Shown here one piece after another: positions 47,355-55,077 of a stretch of 64,000 nucleotides of DNA. Origin of the DNA: Streptomyces filamentosus (lineage in GTDB: Bacteria > Actinomycetota > Actinomycetes > Streptomycetales > Streptomycetaceae); assembly GCF_014654895.1 (NCBI RefSeq), contig NZ_BNBE01000002.1, positions 186,001-250,000 of the forward strand, read 5' to 3'. The position numbers and the translations under genes are program-made. Under the pieces are notes generated by a model that had not been told where the DNA came from, did no database searches, and saw nothing but the letters and a program-made list of their open reading frames with translations. Numbering within the stretch: position 1 is the first letter of the stretch; each line of letters begins with the position of its first letter.

Positions 47355-47833
47355 GAGGAGTGGAGTCCGCTGGTCCAATAGGGCCAGCCGTACGTCCCGC
47401 CCGGGGCGCCCTCTGGCTCGTCGGCCGGACCGGCCACGCGTGCCGTGTGGCCGGTCTTCGGCTGCCTCGGCCGGCGCCTCACGGAGCAGGCGCAGTGAAG
47501 TAGCCGGGGGAGGGCACAGCGACCAAGACTGTCCCGGCCGCCGCCAGAAGGGAACGGGCCCCCAAGCTGCCCAGAGATCCCGTGCGGCACAAAGCGGCAA
47601 CTGCATTTGGCTACTCGTCGCAGGCGCCCGCCTCGCCCGGATAGGGTCGGTCACAGCCCGCGCCGATATGGCGTGCGCTTGCAAAGCCCGGTGCCCAGCG
47701 CTCCGGGGGCAGTACCACCGGGCCGCCCTACACGCCGTTCTGCTGGCGTCTCCCCGTCCGAGTGCGTGGGTTCACCGACACCGGCAACGAACTCCCCAGG
47801 CCGCAGGAAGCCTGCCGAGCAGGTGTCTAGTCT
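47355..47833. other. intergenic region
   Basis: About 480 bases between divergent genes with no supported ORF. It should contain the promoter of the plus-strand gene at 47834; no other structure recognised. Confidence 0.4.
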
Positions 47834-48505
47834 GTGGGGGTGTCTGCTCACGTTCATGCCCTGGCCCACAAACCGCTGACAGTCTTAGCGGTCGCTGACT
47901 TCATCGGCTACCCATCCGAACCACAGGTCCCTGAGGAAGCCGTCGAGGAAGTGGTGGAGCGGCGGGGATGGAGCTGGGCGGACGACCTTGTCTGTGAATC
48001 CCTGCTCACTGATCACGGCCACGTACTGTTCAGCGAGCGTCACGTGCCCTTCGGGTTCCCTGGCACACGCCACTTTCTGGTCTTCGGCGAGGTCTACCCC
48101 GTCGACAAGGACGACGACGAGATGGCCAATGGTCCGTGGCTGTTCCCCCTCTTGGACGACTGGCAGAAGCAGCCGGGCTGGACCGGGAAACGACCGGCCA
48201 CGGTGGAGGACTGCGAGGGCGTCCTGACGCGCGCCGCTCAGGCCGTGACCGTGTGCCTGGGCTCCACCCCGGAACGCACGATCGTGTCGGACGCTGCCGT
48301 CGTGACCGGTCCCGCCATGACCCACCGGATCTGGCGCACCCCCTCCCATGCCCTTGTCCTCGGACCCCACGCCGACAACGGCCCCTACGGCTACCTCACC
48401 CACCTTCAGTTGTCCCTCACAGCGCTGGCCTGCGCACCGGACCTGCCGCCGGCACACGACACCGACGCCTTGAACCGCTGGATTACCGACCACGTCGACT
48501 GGTGA
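47834..48505 (+). CDS. hypothetical protein
   Basis: A 223-residue soluble acidic protein from GTG 47834 or 47840. Visible segments are PEEAVEEVVERRGWSW, FGFPGTRHFLVFGE and a DKDDDE acidic loop. No known domain recognised. Codon use is normal for the region, and it is the last gene before the first CRISPR array. Confidence 0.7.
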   Translation: MGVSAHVHALAHKPLTVLAVADFIGYPSEPQVPEEAVEEVVERRGWSWADDLVCESLLTDHGHVLFSERHVPFGFPGTRHFLVFGEVYPVDKDDDEMANGPWLFPLLDDWQKQPGWTGKRPATVEDCEGVLTRAAQAVTVCLGSTPERTIVSDAAVVTGPAMTHRIWRTPSHALVLGPHADNGPYGYLTHLQLSLTALACAPDLPPAHDTDALNRWITDHVDW

Positions 48506-48908
48506 CCCCGCCGTTGACGGCAGAGCCGGTTACTGGGCCTCTCCCGGCCCGTTGGCGACGCATGCCTTGCCGACACGCCCACGGCTGAACGCAGCAGGCT
48601 TCACCACGGCGGTGACTTCCCGGGCGGCCCTGGGAACCGTGCCTCCCACGGTGACAGGGGAGGTGGAGCAGGCGGCCCGTCCGTGGCACGTGCGAAAGGG
48701 GCGCGGACGGGCTCCGCTTCCGATCACCCCTGACCGGCCGCCCGGGCGACCGCCGACAGGCCGCACCACAGACCTGCTGATGTCCATTAGCCAGTCGTGT
48801 TGGCAGGGCGACCGTCCGGGCGCGCTCCAGCAGTCCGTGACCGCCAGGCCGAGGCCGTCAACGTCACATCTCCGGCTCCGACGGCTTCACCGACGAGCCG
48901 GTCACAGG
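48506..48908. other. region before CRISPR array 1
   Basis: About 400 bases with no supported gene. The stretch just before 48909 would be the leader if the array is read on the plus strand, but it is not AT-rich, unlike active leaders. Confidence 0.35.
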
Positions 48909-49118
48909 CTGCTCCCCGCGCCCGCGGGGATGGACCCGTCGCCGTGGCCGACCGGATCCTAGTTCTCGACTGCTCCCCGCCCCCGTGGAGATGGCCCCAA
49001 GTCCGGCCCCGCCATGTTCAAGGGCAGAACCTGCTCCCCGTCCACGCGGGGATGGTCCTGGGCCGACGCCCCAACCGTCGGCGCGGGGGCTGCTCCCCGC
49101 GCTCGCGGGGATGGACCC
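48909..49118 (+). CRISPR. short degenerate CRISPR array, type I-E-like repeats
   Basis: Four 29-base repeats at 48909, 48970, 49031 and 49090, of the form CTGCTCCCCGCG...GGGGATGGACCC, with spacers of 32, 32 and 30 bases. Repeats 1 and 4 are near consensus; 2 and 3 have several changes (for example CCCCGTGGAG in place of the stem). The G/C stem is that of type I-E repeats. No cas genes are visible. Confidence 0.85.
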
Positions 49119-49157
49119 AGCAACGCGTGAACGCTGAATCGGACTCGGGAGGCCGGC

Positions 49158-49322
49158 GTGAGTCACGTCGAGGTGTTCGACGGCGTCGGGTGTGGGTGGA
49201 CGCGGCACAACGACCCGGACGTGGCGGCCGGTTCGGTGAGGACGGTGGAGGACGCCGCCCGGTGGCCGATCTCCCACCCGCGGTGCCGCCGGGCGTTCGG
49301 TCCCCGCCCTGACGTGGCGTGA
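49158..49322 (+). CDS. small hypothetical protein
   Basis: A 54-residue frame from GTG 49158 with GCGWTRHNDPD, EDAARWPISHPRCRRAFG: a Cys/His pattern that could bind a metal. No family recognised, and it lies just after the CRISPR array, so it may be spurious. Confidence 0.3.
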   Translation: MSHVEVFDGVGCGWTRHNDPDVAAGSVRTVEDAARWPISHPRCRRAFGPRPDVA

Positions 49323-49339
49323 CGGGTGGTGGGCGTCTG

Positions 49340-49975
49340 TCAGATCAGCCCCTGTCGCATCGCGTAGGCCACCGCGCGCGACCGGTTGCGCAGTTGCAGC
49401 CGGGTGATGACGGCGTGCAGCACGTTCTTGATGGTGCGTTCGGAGTACGAGAGCTTCGCGGCGATGTCCGCCGTGTCGTAGCCCTCCGCGACCAGGCGCA
49501 GCACGTCCACCTTGCGTGCTCCGAGGCCGGTCAGGTGCAGTCCGCGCGGGGCGAGGACCTGCCCCTGGAGCCGGCCGACCTCCTCCAGGAGGCGCCCGAC
49601 CAGGTCGGAGGGGAGGTGCCCGTTGCCCTTCGCGACTGTGCCGATGACGTGCACCAGGTGCTCGGGGGTCGCCTCCGCACGCCGGATCACCCCCGCGGCC
49701 CCGCACTCCGCCAGGTCCACGATGGACTTCTGCTCGATCACGGCGGCGACGAGGACGGGGCGGGCCGTGCCGGTGCGGGTGATGTGCCGCAGCAGCCGCA
49801 GCACGTCCTCGTCGACCGCGTCGACCACGAGCACGACGACCTCGGGCGCAGGGTCGGCAGTCTCGCTCCATTCCGTCAGGGCGATCTCGGGGCGGGGACG
49901 TAGCTGGCTGGTCACCCCGGCCTGCGTGATCGGGTCTCGCGTGTGCACGGCGACGGCGATGCGTTTCGTGGTCAT
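49340..49975 (-). CDS. LuxR-type response regulator
   Basis: A 211-residue regulator. The N-terminal domain (about 1-125) resembles a receiver but lacks the full set of acidic and Lys residues, so it may not be phosphorylated. The C-terminal LuxR/GerE HTH is clear: LTGLGARKVDVLRLVAEGYDTADIAAKLSYSERTIKNVLHAVITRL. It lies 115 bases downstream of the nucleotide operon in the same direction and may control it. Confidence 0.85.
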   Translation of the reverse strand: MTTKRIAVAVHTRDPITQAGVTSQLRPRPEIALTEWSETADPAPEVVVLVVDAVDEDVLRLLRHITRTGTARPVLVAAVIEQKSIVDLAECGAAGVIRRAEATPEHLVHVIGTVAKGNGHLPSDLVGRLLEEVGRLQGQVLAPRGLHLTGLGARKVDVLRLVAEGYDTADIAAKLSYSERTIKNVLHAVITRLQLRNRSRAVAYAMRQGLI

Positions 49976-50089
49976 GAGGGGCTTCTTCGGTGGAGGGGCG
50001 GCAAAGGACTGGGGCCCGCCGTAGTGGCGGGCCCCAGTGCGGTGAGGGCGTACTCGCCGGAGGATGGCGGGTGGCGGCTGCCCGAAGGG

Positions 50090-50380
50090 TCAGGCGGGGG
50101 GCCTGTGCGAACAGCTGCGCCCGTCGTAGACCTGCTGGACGGTGAAGATCCGGGGGAGGCCGCACGTGATGCACTCGCTCTGCCAGGGCTTGGTCCAGGA
50201 TTCCGGGTATCGCGAGGTGGGGGTGAGACCGGCTTCTTCCATGACGGCCCATGCCTCGTCTCGCTGTTCGGAGGAGGCTTGGGGGCTTCGCTGGTAGTAC
50301 CGCGCATCGTTCCCGATCGGGGCGTGGCCGCCGATCAGCATGCCGAGGCTGTACCACCGCTGTCCTGCCTTCGCGGTCAC
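50090..50380 (-). CDS. small zinc-ribbon-like protein
   Basis: A 96-residue protein from GTG 50380. C-terminal SECITCGLPRIFTVQQVYDGRSCSH has a C-x-x-C...C-x-H pattern that suggests a metal site. The start overlaps the stop of the Nudix-like gene. It is the last gene of the eight-gene operon; no function known. Confidence 0.68.
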   Translation of the reverse strand: MTAKAGQRWYSLGMLIGGHAPIGNDARYYQRSPQASSEQRDEAWAVMEEAGLTPTSRYPESWTKPWQSECITCGLPRIFTVQQVYDGRSCSHRPPA

Positions 50381-50895
50381 CGTTGGGCTGTCCTTTCAGG
50401 CGTGAGGCGGACCTGGTTGTCGTGGACGAATGCTGTGGCGCCGATCGCGAGGGCTTGCAGGCTCAGGAGCACGCGGGCCCGTCCTCGCTCGGTAAGGGCT
50501 GCTGCTGCGGCGGTCGTCGGCAGGACGCAGACCTCGGCCCGCCGATCGCGGTAGACGAGGCGAGCCGCTTCCTCGGCCAGAAGCGGCCGGGTGACCACCG
50601 TGTGCGTGATGACCTGACGGCGCCGCGTCTGGACGTACTGCACAGCTGCCTGGCGCTGGATCGGCAGGCCGCTGGGTAGGCCGGTGAGGACCGCTCGGGC
50701 TGCATCTTCTACGTCTTGGGCGTCCTCGACCGCGCCGGTGGGGATGGACAGGAGGCCGCAGGTCCGTACGAGGACGAGACGGTCGGCGCCGACAGGCACC
50801 AGCACGCCGACGCCGACGACGGGGGGCCGCCAGTTCTCGTAGGGAACCCGCTGCCGGACAGGGGCCGGGGGCGATTCGGGCAGCACGGCTGTCAC
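50377..50895 (-). CDS. Nudix-like protein with degenerate motif
   Basis: About 172 residues from GTG 50895, overlapping the aldo/keto reductase stop (GTGA). VVGVGVLVPVGADRLVLVRT followed by SIPTGAVEDAQDVEDAARAVL has the position and spacing of a Nudix box, but the key GX5EX7REUXEE residues are largely missing. A binding rather than hydrolytic role is possible. Similar degenerate Nudix proteins occur in actinobacterial biosynthetic clusters. Confidence 0.6.
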   Translation of the reverse strand: MTAVLPESPPAPVRQRVPYENWRPPVVGVGVLVPVGADRLVLVRTCGLLSIPTGAVEDAQDVEDAARAVLTGLPSGLPIQRQAAVQYVQTRRRQVITHTVVTRPLLAEEAARLVYRDRRAEVCVLPTTAAAAALTERGRARVLLSLQALAIGATAFVHDNQVRLTPERTAQR

Positions 50896-51659
50896 CGGCT
50901 CTTCGTGAGGGCCACGAGCTCGGCCAGGTGCTCCGGGCTGCTGGTGCCGGGGACCGGGGCGACGTGGGGGCCGAGCGTGAGGAGCCAGGACAGAGCGGCC
51001 CTCGCGCCCCTGCCCGCAGCGAGCTTTCCGGCGTTGAGCGGCCGGTACGGGACGTACGGGATGTTCTGGTCCCGGCACACGATGACCATGGGGTCGTCCG
51101 GCTCGGCGGCGTTGAGCACGTTCTGCACGGCGGCGATCGGGGCGTGCTTCCTGGCGAGCTGGAAGTCATCGACGGTCACCTTGGACAGGCCGATGTGCCC
51201 GATCTTGCCTTCGCTCTGGAGCGCGGCGAGCGTGCCGATCTGGTCGGCGATGGGGACGTGGGGGTCGATGCGGTGCAGGTAGCACAGCTCCAGACGCTCA
51301 AGGCCGAGACGGCGGAGGCTCGCTTCGACTCCGGCGCGCAGGTAGGCCGGGTGCCCGAGCGGCACCCATTCGTTGGGTGCCGGCCGGACCATGCCGACCT
51401 TGGTCGCGAGGAGCAGCTGGTCGGGGTAGGGGTGGAGGGCGTCCTTGATCAGGTGCTCGACGGTGTGGGGGCCGTAGGCGTCGGCGGTGTCGATGTGGCT
51501 GATGCCGTGGGTGTGCACAGCCTTGTGGAGGACTCGGAGGGCGCGGCCGCGGTCGGCGGGGTCACCCCAGGTGCCGGGGCCGGTGAGGCGCATGGTGCCG
51601 AAGCCGAGGCGGGAGACGGTCTTGCCGGCGATGTCGATGGAGCCCGCAGGCGGGGTCAT
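50892..51659 (-). CDS. aldo/keto reductase
   Basis: A 255-residue NAD(P)H-dependent reductase from ATG 51659 (GTG 51665 also possible). TIM-barrel landmarks: RLGFGTMRLTG, the catalytic DTADAYG (Asp and Tyr), LLATKVGM (Lys), CYLHRID (His), IGLSKV, NVLNAAE. The tetrad D/Y/K/H is present. It fits the operon as a redox step; substrate unknown. Its start is coupled to the preceding kinase-like gene. Confidence 0.87.
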   Translation of the reverse strand: MTPPAGSIDIAGKTVSRLGFGTMRLTGPGTWGDPADRGRALRVLHKAVHTHGISHIDTADAYGPHTVEHLIKDALHPYPDQLLLATKVGMVRPAPNEWVPLGHPAYLRAGVEASLRRLGLERLELCYLHRIDPHVPIADQIGTLAALQSEGKIGHIGLSKVTVDDFQLARKHAPIAAVQNVLNAAEPDDPMVIVCRDQNIPYVPYRPLNAGKLAAGRGARAALSWLLTLGPHVAPVPGTSSPEHLAELVALTKSR

Positions 51660-51661
51660 GG

Positions 51662-52255
51662 TCACGCTCCGACCGCCTTGAGGGCCGCCTCGACGGCGGT
51701 CTGGACGACGAGGCGCTGCTCGTCGGCGCTGCTGCCTACCACCAGATGGTCCACGTGATCCTCCGCCAGCAGGCGGTGGACGTGCTCGTCCACGAGCGCC
51801 CGGTAGCGGGGGTCGTAGAAGTGCTCGGTGGCGACGGGCATCTCGGGGTCGAGGCGGGTGGCGATGCACAGGTCGTACTTCGGGGTCTGGGTGGCGACGA
51901 GGATCCGGAGTCGCTCGACCGCGTCGGAGTTGACCGGCTCGCCGCGGTACTCCAGGGCGGCCATGTAGTACGCGAGGGCGTCGTGGACCGCGCGGTCGGC
52001 CAGGACGACCTCTGCGCTGATGCCGATCTCGATCTCGTTCGCGATGGCCGTGGCGATGATCCACTCGGTGGACGTCTCGGTGTGCCGCTGCATCTTCGGC
52101 AGGCCGATCTCGGCGGCCCGCCGGCCGAAGCCGCCGGTGCGGCCGACAGTGACGCCCTGGCCTCGCAGCTCCATCTCGATGCGCTGGACGAGGGTGGTCT
52201 TGCCGGTGGAGTGCGTGCCCAGGACGCCGATGCGGAAGGGGGTGGTGGTCACCAC
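51662..52255 (-). CDS. P-loop kinase-like ATPase (AAA_28/NadR-like)
   Basis: About 197 residues from GTG 52255 (or 52252). P-loop GVLGTHSTGKTTLVQ at residues 9-23; then GFGRRAAEIG, a VVLADRAVHDALAYY Walker-B-like segment, and YDLCIATRLDP. This is the layout of the NadR ribosylnicotinamide kinase / AAA_28 group, whose members phosphorylate nucleosides or nucleotides. In this operon a role as nucleotide kinase is plausible but inferred. Confidence 0.78.
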   Translation of the reverse strand: MVTTTPFRIGVLGTHSTGKTTLVQRIEMELRGQGVTVGRTGGFGRRAAEIGLPKMQRHTETSTEWIIATAIANEIEIGISAEVVLADRAVHDALAYYMAALEYRGEPVNSDAVERLRILVATQTPKYDLCIATRLDPEMPVATEHFYDPRYRALVDEHVHRLLAEDHVDHLVVGSSADEQRLVVQTAVEAALKAVGA

Positions 52256-52851
52256 AGGGTGGGCTCCTGTTCGGGTTCGGGGGCGCCCGGCAGGCCGGGC
52301 GGTACGGCCGCGGCGATGAGCTGGCCCCAGGTGTCGTAGTGGGTGGCCATGGCGAGGAGGAGCTGCGCCGTGGCGAAGGCGTCGAACGTGGCCCGGTGGC
52401 GCTGGCCGGGGGCCTCGCTCAGGTCGGGCCGGGCGTGCTCGATCAGGGCGTCGAGCGAGTACTTGCGCAGGCCCGGGTAGGTGACCTTGGCCAGCCGGAG
52501 GGTGTCGATGACTCCGGCCGGCCGCCACTTCGGCAGGTGTGCGGCGAGTGCGCGGTAGTCGACGTGCGCGTTGTGGGCGGCGATCCACGCGGTGCCGAGG
52601 AACGCGTGGATCTCGTCGGCGATCTCCTCCCAGCCCGGCTTCCCTTCGAGGACCTGGTTGGTCAGGCCGTGCACCCGGGCCGCGAACGGCGTCACCGGGC
52701 GGTGGGGCTTGCTCAGCCACCAGCCGGCGGTGCTCTTGTCCAGGTGGCCGTCGCGGACGGGCAGGGCAGCGACCTCGACCAGGTCGGGCGGGTTGGTGCC
52801 ATTGCCCTCGACGTCGACGACGAGGAGCGCGGGCCAGGAAGAGAAGTTCAT
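52249..52851 (-). CDS. DEDDh 3'-5' exonuclease
   Basis: A 200-residue DnaQ-like exonuclease from ATG 52851. Motif I LLVVDVEGNG (D and E), motif II IAAHNAHVDYRAL (D), motif III HRATFDAFATAQLL (H and D) are all present. Standalone enzymes of this type degrade single-stranded DNA or RNA or short oligonucleotides. It overlaps the radical SAM gene by four bases, so both are made together. Confidence 0.85.
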   Translation of the reverse strand: MNFSSWPALLVVDVEGNGTNPPDLVEVAALPVRDGHLDKSTAGWWLSKPHRPVTPFAARVHGLTNQVLEGKPGWEEIADEIHAFLGTAWIAAHNAHVDYRALAAHLPKWRPAGVIDTLRLAKVTYPGLRKYSLDALIEHARPDLSEAPGQRHRATFDAFATAQLLLAMATHYDTWGQLIAAAVPPGLPGAPEPEQEPTLW

Positions 52852-54023
52852 GCCGGTGTCGGTCCGTTCTCCGCCTCCCAGCCGATGGGGGCCCGGCCGT
52901 GCTGGCGGTGGTGGTGGGGCTTCGTGCGGTCGTGGCACTGGTAGCCGAAGCCGTGCTGGAGGTAGTAGCGCGGCGGCTCGTCCAGTCCCTCCACGACGAT
53001 GGCACGCTCGTTGACCTCGACCTCACCGACCGCGCCGAGCCCGCGGGCCTCACGCGTCACCGCCTGCGGGTCCGGCATGGTCCAGGCGCCGGCGCAGCGG
53101 GCGATCTGCTCGGGCGGGCAGATGTCGCACAACTCCCGGATCCCGTAGTGGCCGTTGTAGTCCGCCTCCCCGTGGGCGTAGGCGACGCCGCAGGACGTCT
53201 TGCGGAACAGGGCGCCCCACGAGCCGTCGCCCTCGAAGGCGCCGAGAATCCGCTGTTCGGCCTCCGCCGGCATGATCTTGCGCCGGGCCGTCTCGTCGTA
53301 GGGCATCGGCAGGCCGTGCGCCTCGTAGTAGGAGGCGATCTCGTTGCGGAAGAACAGGCCGGTGAAGACGGTCGCGTGCGCATGCCGGGACAGCTCACGG
53401 GCCCGAGCGATGTCGGCGTCGGAGTCGTTCAGGCCGGGCACGATGGGACGCCAGTACAGGACGGTGCGGTACCGCTCGGCGTGCTCGTAGAGGGTCCGCA
53501 GGCTCTGTGCGGCGATGGCGGAGTCGACCGGCTCGATCTTCGGGTTGGAGATGTTCGAGTGCGTCACCAGGACGGTCAGGCGCAGGTTGGTGAAGGAGTT
53601 GAGGACGGCGCAGTCCTCGGGGGTGACGCGCCAGCGGGTGATGACCAGGACGTGGTTGGTCAGGCCCCGGCCGTCGAGCTGCCGCAGCACGTTGAACAGG
53701 TGCGGTTTCACGACGGGCAGCATCGGGTCGGTGGCCCGGTTCAGGAGCTGGATCGGGGTCCGGTGCTCGCGGAAGTAGGGGTGGCCGACCAGGCGGGCGA
53801 CGGCGTCCTCGTCGCTCATCAGGCGGCGCGGCACCTTCATGGCGAAGTTGTCGAAGAGGTGGCGGACGCAGTACCCGCACTCCAGCGGGCAGCCGACGAT
53901 CCAGTTCGCCGACAGGCCGGATTTGCGGTACTCGATGACGTCTGCGAGCTCGGGCTTCATGGTGCTGATCGCCTCGGCGGGCAGGATCGGCAGCGCGCGG
54001 CGGCCGGGGGCGGAAGTGCTCAT
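52848..54023 (-). CDS. radical SAM protein
   Basis: A 391-residue enzyme. The 4Fe-4S ligating CPLECGYC (Cys45, 49, 52) gives the C-x3-C-x2-C motif; RTPIQLLNRATDPML and LTVLVTHSN follow in the barrel. A C-terminal cysteine group (CDICPPEQIARC, about 320-331) may bind a second metal centre. Overall it resembles SplB-like radical SAM proteins. It could carry out a hard C-C or C-H step on the nucleotide made by the neighbouring genes; this is inferred. Confidence 0.85.
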   Translation of the reverse strand: MSTSAPGRRALPILPAEAISTMKPELADVIEYRKSGLSANWIVGCPLECGYCVRHLFDNFAMKVPRRLMSDEDAVARLVGHPYFREHRTPIQLLNRATDPMLPVVKPHLFNVLRQLDGRGLTNHVLVITRWRVTPEDCAVLNSFTNLRLTVLVTHSNISNPKIEPVDSAIAAQSLRTLYEHAERYRTVLYWRPIVPGLNDSDADIARARELSRHAHATVFTGLFFRNEIASYYEAHGLPMPYDETARRKIMPAEAEQRILGAFEGDGSWGALFRKTSCGVAYAHGEADYNGHYGIRELCDICPPEQIARCAGAWTMPDPQAVTREARGLGAVGEVEVNERAIVVEGLDEPPRYYLQHGFGYQCHDRTKPHHHRQHGRAPIGWEAENGPTPA

Positions 54024-54036
54024 AGCGTCTCCAGGG

Positions 54037-55077
54037 TCAGGCGTCAGCGGGCGCTATCTGGGCGGGAAGGAGCGGGGCGAGGAGCCCGCTGCGGCGGGCG
54101 CCGTACCAGGTGCCGAAGTCACGGCGGGCGGAGTCCGGGTCGTCCGAGGTGTGGACCAGGTTGCGCACGAGCCGCTTCTCGGCGGACGCGGCCGTCAGGC
54201 TGTCGGTGCCGAGGTCGCCGCGGATGGTGCCGGGGGCGGCGTGCGGCGGGTCGAAGTGGCCCAGGAGGTCACGCAGCCGGGAGTGAATACCGGGGGCACC
54301 GTGGGCGAGCGCGACGACGACCTGGCGGCCGGCGTACTCCGCCTCCAGGCACGCGGGGATGTCCCGGCCGGGGAACCAGTCGGCGTCCACGAGCAGGTCC
54401 CAGTAGTGCACGTTGATCTGCCACTGCTGGACCGTGACCTGCTGCCGGTTGGTGACCGTGGCACCGGCGGCGGCGATCCGCTCCAGGACGTCGTCGGCAA
54501 GGCCACGCTCGACCGCGTCGGGCTTGCACAGCACCACCGAGATGTTCTCGAAGTCGCAGACCGGCGCCGGGCGCCCGGCGCCGAACCAGGTCGCGAGGTC
54601 GCGGCGGGCGGCGGCCGGGTCGTCCGAGGTGTGAACCAGGTTGCGGACAAGTCGCCGCTCGGCGGTCGCCGCCGCGATGCTGTCGCTGCCGAGGTCGCCG
54701 CGGATGGTGCCGGTGACCGCCTGGGCGGGGTCGGTGTGGCCGATGAGCCGCCGCAGCCGCGCGTGGATGTCCGGGCCGCCATGGGCGAGCGCGACGACGA
54801 CCGGCCGGCCGACGAACGCCGCTTCGAGGTAAGCGGGCCGGTCGGCGGGCGCGCGTCCGGGGTCGGTGAGGGTGTCCCGGTAGGCCACGTGGACCTGCCA
54901 GGGCTCGGCGACGACGTCGGTGCGGGCGCTCACGGAGACCCCGGCGGCGGCGATCCGCTCCAGAACGCCGTCCACGAGGTTGCGCTCGACCGCGTCGGGC
55001 TTGCACAGGATGACGGCGAGCCGGGTGAAGTCGATGTCCTCGCCGACCACGGCACCACTCGGGGGCTTCCGGCTCAC
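54037..55077 (-). CDS. tandem nucleoside diphosphate kinase-like protein
   Basis: A 346-residue protein made of two NDK domains (about 16-165 and 175-325), about 60 percent alike. Each has KPDAV, a GTIRGDLG block and a conserved His in RNLVHTSDD (His149 and His309) corresponding to the NxxHGSD active-site region of NDK. Each domain has a ~15-residue insertion before the His compared with ordinary NDK, and the Gly of HGSD is Thr. Normal NDKs are single-domain hexamers that make NTPs. A tandem copy in a biosynthetic-type operon suggests a specialised (d)NDP substrate. Confidence 0.85.
   Translation of the reverse strand: MSRKPPSGAVVGEDIDFTRLAVILCKPDAVERNLVDGVLERIAAAGVSVSARTDVVAEPWQVHVAYRDTLTDPGRAPADRPAYLEAAFVGRPVVVALAHGGPDIHARLRRLIGHTDPAQAVTGTIRGDLGSDSIAAATAERRLVRNLVHTSDDPAAARRDLATWFGAGRPAPVCDFENISVVLCKPDAVERGLADDVLERIAAAGATVTNRQQVTVQQWQINVHYWDLLVDADWFPGRDIPACLEAEYAGRQVVVALAHGAPGIHSRLRDLLGHFDPPHAAPGTIRGDLGTDSLTAASAEKRLVRNLVHTSDDPDSARRDFGTWYGARRSGLLAPLLPAQIAPADA

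Noticed and set aside
48864..50357. 497-residue minus-strand frame over array 1 and the LuxR gene
   Set aside because: Out of frame with the LuxR gene and composed of antisense and repeat sequence.
52539..54416. 625-residue plus-strand frame over the radical SAM and NDK genes
   Set aside because: Composition is that of a high-GC antisense frame, rich in Gly, Arg and Val with no motifs.
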